DNA of 64,000 nucleotides. It comes from Paenibacillus glycanilyticus NBRC 16618 (GTDB lineage: Bacteria > Bacillota > Bacilli > Paenibacillales > Paenibacillaceae). Shown in pieces: positions 16,905-25,428 of the stretch. The DNA lies in NCBI RefSeq assembly GCF_004000805.1, contig NZ_BILY01000008.1, forward strand, positions 1 through 64,000. The letters run 5' to 3'. The notes below the pieces were generated by a model, which made no database searches, had not been told where the DNA came from, and saw nothing but the letters and a program-made list of their open reading frames with translations. The first letter of the stretch is position 1. Each line of letters begins with the position of its first letter. The position numbers and the translations under genes were made by a program.

Positions 16905-18726
16905 ACTGAGCCGCCTCCTCCCTGTAATGCTCCGCCTGCTTGCGGAACATATCCGCGTATTTCCCGTTTACAGCCATTAACTCCTTATGGGTGCCGGTTT
17001 CTACGATTCTGCCCTCTTCCAGCATGAAGATCCGGTCGGCAAGCGCGGCGGAAGATAGCCGGTGCGAGATAAAGATAATGGTCCGGTCCGCCGATGCTTG
17101 CAGCAGCAGCTCGAACATATAGGCTTCCGCCGCCGGATCAAGCGCGCTTGACGGTTCATCGAGAATAGCGATCCGGCTATTATCCGCGAATAATCGGCTG
17201 ATCGCAATCTTTTGAATCTCGCCGCCGGAGAGAACTAGTCCCTTGTCATCAAATTCCCTCGTCATGACGGAAGTGACCGAGCCGCCCATGATTTCAATTT
17301 TTTGATAGACGCCTACCTTGTCCAATACCTCAGCCGCCTGCGCATACTCATGCTGGGATGCTCTGCGCATAAAAACATTGTCCGCAAGCGGCATCGCGAT
17401 CACCTTGCAATCCTGGAATACGGTTCCGAACAGCTCCCGATATTCGCTAAGACGATAGGTTTTAATGTCCGCGCCGTTTAAGCGAACGACGCCTTCCGTT
17501 GGATCATAGAGCCGCATCATCAGCTTGATCAGCGTGGATTTGCCCGCTCCGTTATGGCCAACCAGCGCGATCTTCTCGCCGGGCTTCACCTGAAGATCAA
17601 TGCCGCTCAGGATTGGCTGCGACTGTCCGTCATAAGCAAAGCCGACCTGCTGAAGCTCCAGGCTTGGCCTTCCGGCGTCCGGAGCCACACCGTCTTGGCT
17701 CTGCGGAATAACCGGTTCATAACGCAGAAATTCCTTCACATTCTCAATATAAATGCCGTTTTCCTGCAAATTGGTGAAGAAGCCGGACACGGTAGCCATC
17801 GAGTGGCTTAAATTATTAATCGCATTCAGCAGGACGATAAACTGAAACGCCTTGATTTTCTGAAGGACAAGCACGCTATATCCCGCATACAGCATCGCAA
17901 GGGGATACGGAGCAACTCTGCCCAGGACATCGTCAAGCGCCCTGTATTTAGCGACCTGCCTGCCCAAGGTCAGGAAGTTGCCGCGCATGATGCCAACAGC
18001 CTTCCCGTAGCGGTCCAGCATCACCCGAAATATATTCGAGAGTCTGAGTTCCTTCGCATAGCTCTCCAGATAAGCAATCCGGTTTACGTATTTGCCGACC
18101 CTGACGGACGGCGTGTTGGCTTTGTTCAGTTCATACAAAGCGCGGTTGCGGCGGACCGTGATCGTAAGCTTGGTTACGGCCGGAAGAATAATAAAGACAA
18201 TGGCAATCGGATCCAGATAAATAACCGTGATTAACAGCATGATAAATGAAGCAAGCGCCCCCACGAAATTCGTCAGATTGTCCAGAACGCTGGCCATGCG
18301 GGTGTCCGCTTCCAGCCCCGCCCTCGTATATTTGTCGTAAAATTCCGTATTTTCATAGCAGGCTAGCTCAACCTCCGCGGCTTTTTCGAACAAGATCCGG
18401 TTGAGCTCTTGCGAGATCATGAGATCGCACACCGGCTTGTAACGCTTTTCGAACCATTCGGAGACGACTGACAGAACGAAATACGTTGCGATCATGGCGC
18501 ATATAAAATCCAATACATAACGATATGGCGTCCCGTTCTCCACCGCACCAAACACATAACCGATAAATAATATGGCATACAGATAATCCATTCCGTAGTT
18601 TAGAACAGCGAGTATAAATTGCAGGATTACCCGGCGGGGCGCCGTGCGGTAAGCGATTCCCAGGAAATACATATTGTTGTTCCAGTACATTCGAAATTGC
18701 CGGTAAACCGATTCTTTACTAGACAT
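16897..18726 (-). CDS. ABC exporter half-transporter (first of pair)
   Basis: 609 residues with the same organisation as its downstream partner: membrane domain to about 340, then an ATPase with Walker A GHNGAGKSTLIK, signature LSGGEIQKIA, Walker B RIAILDEPSSALD and ISHR. Both halves keep the catalytic Glu after Walker B, unlike many heterodimers in which one site is degenerate. The two appear to be ancient paralogues. The gene is preceded by the D-threonate-operon terminator and so begins its own transcription unit. It most likely exports a hydrophobic compound or peptide; the substrate is not evident. Confidence 0.85.
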   Translation of the reverse strand: MSSKESVYRQFRMYWNNNMYFLGIAYRTAPRRVILQFILAVLNYGMDYLYAILFIGYVFGAVENGTPYRYVLDFICAMIATYFVLSVVSEWFEKRYKPVCDLMISQELNRILFEKAAEVELACYENTEFYDKYTRAGLEADTRMASVLDNLTNFVGALASFIMLLITVIYLDPIAIVFIILPAVTKLTITVRRNRALYELNKANTPSVRVGKYVNRIAYLESYAKELRLSNIFRVMLDRYGKAVGIMRGNFLTLGRQVAKYRALDDVLGRVAPYPLAMLYAGYSVLVLQKIKAFQFIVLLNAINNLSHSMATVSGFFTNLQENGIYIENVKEFLRYEPVIPQSQDGVAPDAGRPSLELQQVGFAYDGQSQPILSGIDLQVKPGEKIALVGHNGAGKSTLIKLMMRLYDPTEGVVRLNGADIKTYRLSEYRELFGTVFQDCKVIAMPLADNVFMRRASQHEYAQAAEVLDKVGVYQKIEIMGGSVTSVMTREFDDKGLVLSGGEIQKIAISRLFADNSRIAILDEPSSALDPAAEAYMFELLLQASADRTIIFISHRLSSAALADRIFMLEEGRIVETGTHKELMAVNGKYADMFRKQAEHYREEAAQYG

Positions 18727-18875
18727 CGATCAATCCCCCCTCTTTGCTTTCACTGCTCCAGATCCCAATATATTACAACTTATTTGCTATGTCAAAATAA
18801 AAATTCGTATGTCTTTTATAACAAATTATTTTATTTGTTTTATCCTAAGCTACTTTCTATTGCAGGCAAAATAAA

Positions 18876-18907
18876 ACAAAAGGGACATCGGCTGATGTCC
18901 CTTTTGT
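18876..18907 (-). terminator. Terminator of the D-threonate-type operon
   Basis: Perfect 14-bp stem, ACAAAAGGGACATC and its complement around ggct, followed on the minus strand by TTTTATTTTG. It lies 19 bases beyond the stop at 18926. Confidence 0.85.
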
Positions 18908-18925
18908 ATGCATTAATATAATTGA

Positions 18926-19915
18926 TTAACGCTTTGGCGCAAGCTCTACCGCTTGGCGCAGCGCTTCCTTGATGCTTTGGTCATCCGCGATGCCTTTGCC
19001 CGCAATATCGAAAGCCGTTCCGTGATCGACGCTCGTGCGGATAATCGGCAGGCCGACGGTAATGTTAACGCCTGCTTCGAGGCCTAACACTTTTACCGGA
19101 CCATGTCCCTGATCGTGGTACATGGCGACAACGATATCGAAGTCGCCGCGCGTCGTACGGAAGAATAACGTGTCCGCGGGGAGCGGACCTTGCACGTTAA
19201 TGCCCTCCTTTTTCGCACGCTCGACGCCGGGAATAACCTTCTGCTCCTCTTCGCCGTAGCCGAACAGCCCATTCTCGCCCGCATGCGGATTAATGCCGCA
19301 AACCGCGATGCGAGGCTCCGCGTAGCCGGCTTTCCGAAGCGTTTCATGAGCCATTTGGATCACCTTGTAGACGCGTTCCGGCTCGATCATTCTTACGGCA
19401 TCAATGATGCCTACGTGCGTGGTTACGTGAATGACCTTCAGCTTTGGAGCGGAGAGCATCATCGCAAAATCCTGCGTCCCCGTCAAATCGGCCAGAATCT
19501 CGGTATGACCCGGATAAATATGGCCGCCCTTGTGGAGCGCTTCTTTGTTCAGCGGCGCCGTGCAGATGCCGTCAATCTGCCCTTCGTTTGCCAGCTCAAT
19601 GGCGGTCTTCAAGTACATAAACGCGGCATGCCCCGCTTCCGGAGACACTTGTCCAAACGGAAGGTCGGCGGGCAGCAGATTCAGATCAAGGCAATCCACC
19701 GTACCGTATTCGTATTGCGCTTCCGTGACGGAAGCAATAGGGCGAATCTTGAGCTCGCTGTTCACGACACCCGCCGCACGTTGCAATATTTTCGCGTCGC
19801 CAATGACAAACGGATTGCAGCTCTCATACAGAGCCGAATCGCCAAGAGCCTTCATAATAATCTCGGGGCCGACGCCTGCGCCGTCTCCCATTGTGATCCC
19901 AATAATCGCTTTCAT
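18926..19915 (-). CDS. pdxA2: D-threonate 4-phosphate dehydrogenase-type PdxA2
   Basis: 329 residues, the normal PdxA length, from the ATG at 19915 with AGAGGGG upstream; the two bases after the kinase stop codon mark tight coupling. The N terminus reads IGITMGDGAGVGPEI. The three metal His motifs are present: PGHTEILADL, the HVTTHV region, and YHDQGHGPVKVLG. PdxA oxidises 4-phosphohydroxythreonine in B6 synthesis. PdxA2 paralogues paired with a DUF1537 kinase instead oxidise and decarboxylate D-threonate or D-erythronate 4-phosphate to dihydroxyacetone phosphate. The operon with kinase and sugar-acid permease supports the catabolic role. Confidence 0.85.
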   Translation of the reverse strand: MKAIIGITMGDGAGVGPEIIMKALGDSALYESCNPFVIGDAKILQRAAGVVNSELKIRPIASVTEAQYEYGTVDCLDLNLLPADLPFGQVSPEAGHAAFMYLKTAIELANEGQIDGICTAPLNKEALHKGGHIYPGHTEILADLTGTQDFAMMLSAPKLKVIHVTTHVGIIDAVRMIEPERVYKVIQMAHETLRKAGYAEPRIAVCGINPHAGENGLFGYGEEEQKVIPGVERAKKEGINVQGPLPADTLFFRTTRGDFDIVVAMYHDQGHGPVKVLGLEAGVNITVGLPIIRTSVDHGTAFDIAGKGIADDQSIKEALRQAVELAPKR

Positions 19916-19917
19916 TG

Positions 19918-21219
19918 TTATTCCCCTCTTCCTTCTCGTATATGCTGCATGGCATGCCATAACGAACCTTTACGGCCGAACGCCCCTGCTTTCGTAATAG
20001 CCGGCAAACGGGAACCGCCAACCAAGGTGCCGAACGGGATACCCGGCTCCACCTCATGATGAAGCTCAAAGCCGCTGACGCCTAAATATCTGCAGACGGC
20101 TTTGGCCGTATCGCCACCGGTGAGCACGAGACCTTGTACGGAGCTGCCCGCAGCAACCCGGCTTGTTATTCGGCCAAGCGTATCCGCGATCCGGTTGGAG
20201 ACATCCGAGGAATCCAGTCCAAGCGCCGCTCCCTTTTCCTTGGCGGCGCTGACTTGCTCCGGAGAAGAACCGGCGTGAAGCGAAATGTCTTTCCCCGCTG
20301 CAATAGCAAGCTGCAGCTCTGCCGTACACCTTGCAATTTCTCGCTCTTGTTCCTCAGCGGGCCCGATGGCTGCCAGCGGATCCATCTCCAAAGCGGCAAC
20401 ATTGGCCTGCCGGTTAACCTCCGCAACCTGTTCCCGGGTAATGGCCGATATACTTCCCGCTACGAGAATGACGGCACCCGTCGCAGATTGTTTTTCGTAT
20501 CGTCCAGTGATCTTGGGCGGATCGGGCGTAATCAGGAATTCCGCCAAGCCGGCCGAGCCTCCCCACAATACGCTTGCCTGAAATACCGGCATCAGCGCGG
20601 CAATAACGGCAAGATCGTCATCCGTCTCCGCGTCGAATACAAACAGCTTTACGGCTTGACGAAGTTGTTCTTCGATAAATTGACGAACCGCCTCCGGACC
20701 TTCGCGTAACAAAGCAAGCTCTACATTCGCGCTAGCAAGGCCGGATTGCTTTTGCAAAATATGAGCGACACGGGAATCCGGTACAGGAGTCTTCGGATCT
20801 CTCGCCATCTCGGTTTCGTGAATCGGCGTACCGTTCAAGTAATGGATTCCCCCTACGGTCGTCCGGCCGATTCTTGGAAAGGCAGGCGCAATAAATGCGG
20901 CTTGGAAGCTATAGCTGTCCATAACCCCGCGTATTTCCTGTCCCAGATTCCCTCTAAGCGTAGAGTCCATTTTTTTGTAAATAAAGCTAAACCCTTTTTC
21001 TTTGAGCGCCGCGGCTGCGCTAACCGCCCGCTCATAAGCAAGCTCTCCGGGTATCGAGCGGCTGTCCGTGTCGATGACGATCACATCCAGCTCCGAATGG
21101 TCATCGGGAATGGACGACCAATCGAACAGCACCTGCGTCTTTAGGCCATTCCGTGCAAATTGAACGCCGGAGTCCGATGCGCCGGTTAAATCATCTGCAA
21201 TAATCGATATCTGTTTCAC
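19918..21219 (-). CDS. dtnK: Four-carbon acid sugar kinase (DUF1537), D-threonate kinase type
   Basis: 433 residues from a GTG start with GGAGGAT upstream. The N-terminal SBD-like domain begins ISIIADDLTGASDSGVQFA, the family hallmark with a substrate-binding Asp pair. The C-terminal nucleotide-binding domain contains LVLTGGDTAKAVCRYLG and EPGIPFGTLVGG. Family knowledge: DtnK phosphorylates D-threonate, and relatives act on D-erythronate (DenK) or 3-oxo-tetronates (OtnK). No OtnC, OtnI or DenD-type gene is adjacent, so direct phosphorylation followed by PdxA2 is the simplest reading. The exact stereochemistry of the substrate is inferred. Confidence 0.82.
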   Translation of the reverse strand: MKQISIIADDLTGASDSGVQFARNGLKTQVLFDWSSIPDDHSELDVIVIDTDSRSIPGELAYERAVSAAAALKEKGFSFIYKKMDSTLRGNLGQEIRGVMDSYSFQAAFIAPAFPRIGRTTVGGIHYLNGTPIHETEMARDPKTPVPDSRVAHILQKQSGLASANVELALLREGPEAVRQFIEEQLRQAVKLFVFDAETDDDLAVIAALMPVFQASVLWGGSAGLAEFLITPDPPKITGRYEKQSATGAVILVAGSISAITREQVAEVNRQANVAALEMDPLAAIGPAEEQEREIARCTAELQLAIAAGKDISLHAGSSPEQVSAAKEKGAALGLDSSDVSNRIADTLGRITSRVAAGSSVQGLVLTGGDTAKAVCRYLGVSGFELHHEVEPGIPFGTLVGGSRLPAITKAGAFGRKGSLWHAMQHIREGRGE

Positions 21220-21237
21220 GTTGCATCCTCCGTCGTT

Positions 21238-22191
21238 TTATTTGCTTCTAGCTTCCAGACGCTTAGCCCACCATGCGGTCACAATCGGCGTAAGGATGGC
21301 CGTCACAATAACGCTCGAAGCAACAAGCGCGGTTGCCGAAGGAACGAGCGGTACATAAATCGAGTTTGCGGCGGCAACCGCCGCCGGTACGCCTGCGGCA
21401 TTGCCCGCGGTAGTAGCTGCGGCCAAGCCGGCTACGCCATTACCGCCCGTAAGCCGGTCGGTCCCCATCAGCGCCAAGCCTGTAATGATAACAACCGCAA
21501 CGCCTAGCAGCACGCCAAGCGCGCCTGCTTTCCACACATTGCCCAGATTCAGACCGGCACCAAGCGCAAAGGCAAAGAACGGAACGAGGACCGGCACCCC
21601 TTTAGAGAGGAACTCGCGGAGCTCTTTATCCAAATTGCCGAGAATCATGCCGACTACCAGCGGAAGGATTGCGCCTACAAGCGTTTGCCACGGGAACGCG
21701 GCGAGGCCGGCTGCGCCAAGCGTAATCATGGTCAGGAACGGGCCGGACTCGAGGCTCATGATCGAATATGCGCCTACATCTTCCTTGCGTCCGAACTGCC
21801 CCATCAGCGCCATGTACAGACCGCCGTTTGTATCATTCATGGCCGCGACGATAGCCAGAACGGAAAGCCCGGCGAAGAAACCGTTATCAATCATGCCATT
21901 GCCAAGAAATTTACCGGCGATAAAACCAACCAGCATCGCAATGCCGATTTTGGTGATTAATAAGGTACCGCCTTTTTTCACGATATAAGGCGTTGCTTTA
22001 AAGTCGATGGTCGATCCCATACAGACATAAAAGACAGCCAGCATGGGAAGCGAGCCGGTCATCAATGCGCCGGTAAAGGAACCAAAGTAAGTCGAAATCG
22101 TTGGAAAAGCCGTATTTATGATAGCTCCAATCAATAATGGGACGATCATCATACCGCCAGGGATTTTTTCAATGCTCGCTTTAATCTTCAC
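21238..22191 (-). CDS. KdgT-family sugar-acid permease
   Basis: 317-residue polytopic membrane protein of the 2-keto-3-deoxygluconate permease family. It begins [20 protein letters not shown] and has the typical [23 protein letters not shown] segment and the C-terminal [20 protein letters not shown]. The start is GTG with AGGGGGA upstream. The founding member imports 2-keto-3-deoxygluconate with protons. Here, as first gene before the kinase and dehydrogenase, it more likely imports D-threonate or D-erythronate. It is preceded by a strong promoter with a cre-like site and a candidate regulator site. Confidence 0.85.
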   Translation of the reverse strand: MKIKASIEKIPGGMMIVPLLIGAIINTAFPTISTYFGSFTGALMTGSLPMLAVFYVCMGSTIDFKATPYIVKKGGTLLITKIGIAMLVGFIAGKFLGNGMIDNGFFAGLSVLAIVAAMNDTNGGLYMALMGQFGRKEDVGAYSIMSLESGPFLTMITLGAAGLAAFPWQTLVGAILPLVVGMILGNLDKELREFLSKGVPVLVPFFAFALGAGLNLGNVWKAGALGVLLGVAVVIITGLALMGTDRLTGGNGVAGLAAATTAGNAAGVPAAVAAANSIYVPLVPSATALVASSVIVTAILTPIVTAWWAKRLEARSK

Positions 22192-22217
22192 AAGTAGTCC
22201 CCCTAAGATGCATTTTT

Positions 22218-22232
22218 GCTTTATATTGAAAC
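22218..22232. promoter_or_regulatory. Candidate operator shared with the PrpR-like gene
   Basis: GCTTTATATTGAAAC matches 11 of 15 positions of the perfect inverted repeat upstream of the PrpR-like regulator (24172-24186). It lies about 26-40 bases downstream of the operon's expected transcription start. Proposed by comparison only. Confidence 0.35.
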
Positions 22233-22245
22233 AGTATCTTCAATT

Positions 22246-22259
22246 TGTAAGCGCTACAT
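22246..22259. promoter_or_regulatory. Imperfect cre-like site of the D-threonate-type operon
   Basis: TGTAAGCGCTACAT has the cre core TGTAAGCGCT but is one base short in the second half. It overlaps the expected transcription start of the operon, the right place for CcpA repression. Confidence 0.4.
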
Positions 22260-22264
22260 TGCTA

Positions 22265-22293
22265 ATTATAAAGCGAGTCAATGGGATGGACAA
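22265..22293 (-). promoter_or_regulatory. Sigma-A promoter of the D-threonate-type operon
   Basis: Minus strand TTGTCC (22288-22293), 17-base spacer, TATAAT (22265-22270). There is no -24 GG / -12 GC pair, so transcription should use the housekeeping sigma factor despite the PrpR-like regulator upstream. Confidence 0.65.
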
Positions 22294-22299
22294 CCTTAA

Positions 22300-24153
22300 T
22301 TACGTTTCATTATTAAACGTTTTGTTCATTTTTCTCCAAAAGGTTGTCCGGTTCATTCCGAGCCTCTTGCAAGTTCTGGATTGATTCATTCCTTCCTCTT
22401 GAAGGACGTAAGTAATGATCCGGCGCTCGATTTCCTCCAGCGTTCCCCGCAGGTCTATCGTGGTAGACACCGTATCCGCATCGGCAATCAAGGACTCTTT
22501 ATATTGTTCAATAACAGTCGCCGCATCCTTCTTCTCTACATAATTACCTTGGGTCAGGACAAGCATTTCGTGAATGGCGCGCTCCAGCTCGCGTAAATTC
22601 CCCGGCCAATCGTATTGCAACAAATCATCGAGAGCGGCTTCGCGGAAACCGACGATCTGCTTGCCGGATTGAAAATTATAATTCGCAATCATGACCCTGA
22701 TGATCTCATCAATGTCCTCCATCCGTTCCTTTAACGGAGGAACTGCTAATTGAAGCTCGCCTAAAGCGGCGATTAGCTCATGATTGTAGTCCGCTTTCCC
22801 CTTCAGGCGGGTTAAGCTTGTTGAGGAAGAGGCAATAAACCGGATTTCTGGGTACCGGCGTATGGCCTGCAGCCATTGATCCTGCGCTTCGCGGTCCAGC
22901 CTGTCCACATTGTTCAGATAGATCGTTCCGCCGAAACCGGTCTCGGGCAAGCCAAGCTCCTCCGCCGTTCCTTTCAGCAGAAGATCGGTTTCCTGCCCCG
23001 TCATCCCTTCGCACGGAATCATATAGAAGCCTTGCGCATGGCGCCTGCTCGCCGAATGGATCGCTTGGGCGAACAGCGATTTGCCGGTTCCCCTCTCTCC
23101 GGAAATCCAAAGATTACGGTCGCTTAGTGCATACTTTTGCGCCTTGGCAATCGTTTTATTCAACATTACGCTGGAGCCTACCATTTGATTAAACGTAGTG
23201 AGCCTTGGCGGAATATAAGCGGCGAATCTTCGCTCGTTGCGCCAATTCTCGATCGAGTCCAGGGAAACCAGATAACGGAAGCTCCCTTCCTTGCGGCCCT
23301 CGCTCACGCTGACCTTGTATTGCTGCTCATTCAAATAAAGAAACTGCTTGGACCATTTGGCAGTACTGTCCGCCTCCTCCACTCCGCTTATCAGCTTATA
23401 AAGCGCGGGTAACGAGTATTGGATGCTGCTTCCTGACAAAGCGTCCGCATCCCCACTGCCGCTGCTGGCGAGCAGTTCTCCCGCCGTCTCGTTCATGAAC
23501 AGAATCCGATGACGATCGTCAAGCGCGATAATCGCTCTTGTATCCTGGTCCAGGATATCCCGGTAGAACATCGTCTGCTCCCGGCCTTGCCGGTACACAT
23601 CGTATACGCGCCTAACCTCCCGGAACATATCGCCGACCGATTCTTTGCCGGAGGTAATAAGAATGCCGTGATAGCCCATCTCCTGCGCGGCCCGGACCGT
23701 AACGGCATCCCCCAGCACGATCTGAACCTTGTCGCCACATGCCTGCCGCAGAGCGCCGCGCACTTCGGTCTGGTCGCTGATCTGGATAATCGGAATTTCA
23801 AAATCCAGCAGGCTGGACACCTCCGCAACCGCCTTGCATATATTCGGGAAGCCGATTATGGCTACCTTGGAATTCGTTCGGCGGATAAGCGTCAGCACCC
23901 GCAAAATATCGTAGCCGGATACCGGAATGTCCACGACAGGCAGCGAGGAATGCTTGCGGATCAGGTTTGCCGTACCGCCGCGGCTGATAATAATGTCATA
24001 GCCCTTTTCCTCGGCTTGCTGAATAAGCGGGAGAGCTTCTTCCAAATCCGCTACTTCCACATCCATCCGAATCATTGTTTCTTCCTGCACCATTTCCAAC
24101 AGCAAATCCCGCAAACCTACATACGGAGCTATAGCCAGCACTTTTATTTTCAT
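22300..24153 (-). CDS. PrpR-like enhancer-binding-type regulator without GAFTGA motif
   Basis: 617 residues. About 5-180 is a PrpR N-terminal ligand domain (DIIISRGGTANLIRK). About 195-300 is a PAS-like region. About 322-545 is an AAA domain with Walker A GERGTGKS (352-359). About 575-612 is a Fis-type HTH (MNQSRTCKRLGMNRTTFWRKM). In a sigma-54 activator, GAFTGA and a Walker B ending DE lie between about 375 and 415. Here that stretch is shortened, has no GAFTGA, and Walker B reads TIYLNNVD. Contact with sigma-54 and normal ATP hydrolysis are therefore unlikely. It probably senses the sugar acid and acts on a sigma-A promoter. The gene ends about 7 bases before the -35 of the operon it is presumed to control. 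Confidence 0.82.
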   Translation of the reverse strand: MKIKVLAIAPYVGLRDLLLEMVQEETMIRMDVEVADLEEALPLIQQAEEKGYDIIISRGGTANLIRKHSSLPVVDIPVSGYDILRVLTLIRRTNSKVAIIGFPNICKAVAEVSSLLDFEIPIIQISDQTEVRGALRQACGDKVQIVLGDAVTVRAAQEMGYHGILITSGKESVGDMFREVRRVYDVYRQGREQTMFYRDILDQDTRAIIALDDRHRILFMNETAGELLASSGSGDADALSGSSIQYSLPALYKLISGVEEADSTAKWSKQFLYLNEQQYKVSVSEGRKEGSFRYLVSLDSIENWRNERRFAAYIPPRLTTFNQMVGSSVMLNKTIAKAQKYALSDRNLWISGERGTGKSLFAQAIHSASRRHAQGFYMIPCEGMTGQETDLLLKGTAEELGLPETGFGGTIYLNNVDRLDREAQDQWLQAIRRYPEIRFIASSSTSLTRLKGKADYNHELIAALGELQLAVPPLKERMEDIDEIIRVMIANYNFQSGKQIVGFREAALDDLLQYDWPGNLRELERAIHEMLVLTQGNYVEKKDAATVIEQYKESLIADADTVSTTIDLRGTLEEIERRIITYVLQEEGMNQSRTCKRLGMNRTTFWRKMNKTFNNET

Positions 24154-24171
24154 GATGACACCTCGTTTTTC

Positions 24172-24186
24172 GTTTCAGTTTGAAAC
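24172..24186. promoter_or_regulatory. Inverted-repeat candidate operator of the PrpR-like gene
   Basis: GTTTCAGTTTGAAAC is a perfect GTTTCA/TGAAAC inverted repeat with a 3-base centre. It lies 5-19 bases past the expected transcription start (-10 TATAAT at 24198-24203 on the minus strand). A related site lies in the sugar-acid operon leader, suggesting autoregulation. Confidence 0.4.
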
Positions 24187-24226
24187 ACCATGACAGCATT
24201 ATAATATACGAGCGGCCAAAACGGAA

Positions 24227-24258
24227 AAACGGAGCCCGCTTGCCGCGCGGCTCCGTTT
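24227..24258 (-). terminator. Terminator of the AraC-type gene
   Basis: 10-bp stem AAACGGAGCC/GGCTCCGTTT with a 12-base loop, followed on the minus strand by a TTTTT run. It lies 16 bases past the stop at 24275. Confidence 0.7.
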
Positions 24259-24274
24259 CTGTCGGTTATTTTTC

Positions 24275-25246
24275 CTAAATAGGATCCTCGAATTCCGCCC
24301 CGCCCGATGCTTTGCGAAGAGTCTTGATATCCTGAAGGGGAGGCTGGCCGAACAGTCTTCGGTATTCCCGGTTGAACTGTGACGGGCTTTCGTAGCCTAC
24401 CGTCAGCGCGGCTGTAGTTGCCCCTACCGGACCGCTAAGCATCAGGCGCCTCGCTTCCTGCAGGCGCAGCTGCTTCTGATATTGCAAAGGCCCCATTGTA
24501 GTGATGGCTTTAAATTTATGATGAAGCCCGGACGTGCTCATATTGCATGATTTCGCCAGCTCCTCCACCGTAAAGGAGTGGGTGTAGTTCTCCTGGATCC
24601 AGTGAATCGCCTTCGCTACCCCATCCGCCCGTTGGTCGAACAGTACCTTCTGCATAAACAAATGTCCAAAATCGCCCGACAGCAGGTTGAATATCATTTC
24701 CTTCTTCAACAGCTCGGACAGAAACCGGACTTCCTTCGGCTTGTCGATTAACTTCAGCAGCCGGTAAAAGATGTCCAGCAGATTGGCATCCGATTTGCCG
24801 ATAAAGGCCGCGGAAGTTAAATCTTTTTCTTTTGGCTCCGCAAGGATCTCAGCCTCCACGACGACGGAAGCAATCTCCTGCGTCGTGAAATCAATGCGCA
24901 GTCCGATATAAGGCTGCTCTTCGGTTGCTCCGACAACCTGGCCAAATGCAGGGATATCCAGCAGCGACGCAACGTAATCCCCCGCGCTGTAATGAAAGAT
25001 ATCCTGGCCGAGATACAGCTTCTTCTCCCCTTGGAGAATCAGACAAAAAGAAGGTGTCAGCACGCCTGGACACCTCACCGTATCATGACTGCGTTTGACG
25101 ATGGACAGGAAAGGTACGATCGTTGTATTCCGCCCTTCTTCGAGCGTCATCCTCTCCGTCATTCCAATAAGCTGATCCAGCGTTTTCTTATAAATCGAAA
25201 TGCTTTTCCCTCCCGCTGACCGGGAATCCATGGTTTGCTCCGGCAT
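24275..25246 (-). CDS. AraC-family transcriptional regulator (AraC_N type)
   Basis: 323 residues from the ATG at 25246. That start is preferred over an upstream TTG because GGAGGG sits nine bases before it. The N-terminal part (about 40-190) has the AraC_N (PF06719) pattern: CPGVLTPSFCLILQGEKKLYLG and YVASLLDIPAFGQV. The C-terminal two-helix-turn-helix region is at about 215-315: FTVEELAKSCNMSTSGLHHKF and TAALTVGYESPSQFNREYRRLFG. It is divergent from the MFS pump gene at 25429, 182 bases apart, so control of that pump is the simplest guess. The inducer is unknown. Confidence 0.85.
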   Translation of the reverse strand: MPEQTMDSRSAGGKSISIYKKTLDQLIGMTERMTLEEGRNTTIVPFLSIVKRSHDTVRCPGVLTPSFCLILQGEKKLYLGQDIFHYSAGDYVASLLDIPAFGQVVGATEEQPYIGLRIDFTTQEIASVVVEAEILAEPKEKDLTSAAFIGKSDANLLDIFYRLLKLIDKPKEVRFLSELLKKEMIFNLLSGDFGHLFMQKVLFDQRADGVAKAIHWIQENYTHSFTVEELAKSCNMSTSGLHHKFKAITTMGPLQYQKQLRLQEARRLMLSGPVGATTAALTVGYESPSQFNREYRRLFGQPPLQDIKTLRKASGGAEFEDPI

Positions 25247-25428
25247 ATCCGCTATCCCTCCCGCCTTGATCCTGATTATATAAGCATTCTTGACGATTGG
25301 AAAGCAAAAGAACGATCGAATTGCAGCTTTAGGCAACTTTTAAGCAGGAACGATCTACTTCGAATCGCCGATTCCATTCATAATAGCTTTCAGGAACACT
25401 AACACGGGAACAAGAAAGGAACGTGAAC

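Noticed and set aside
22191-22300. Sigma-54 promoter for the sugar-acid operon, suggested by the PrpR-like regulator
   Set aside because: No GG-N10-GC pair was found; a good sigma-A promoter is present and the regulator lacks GAFTGA.
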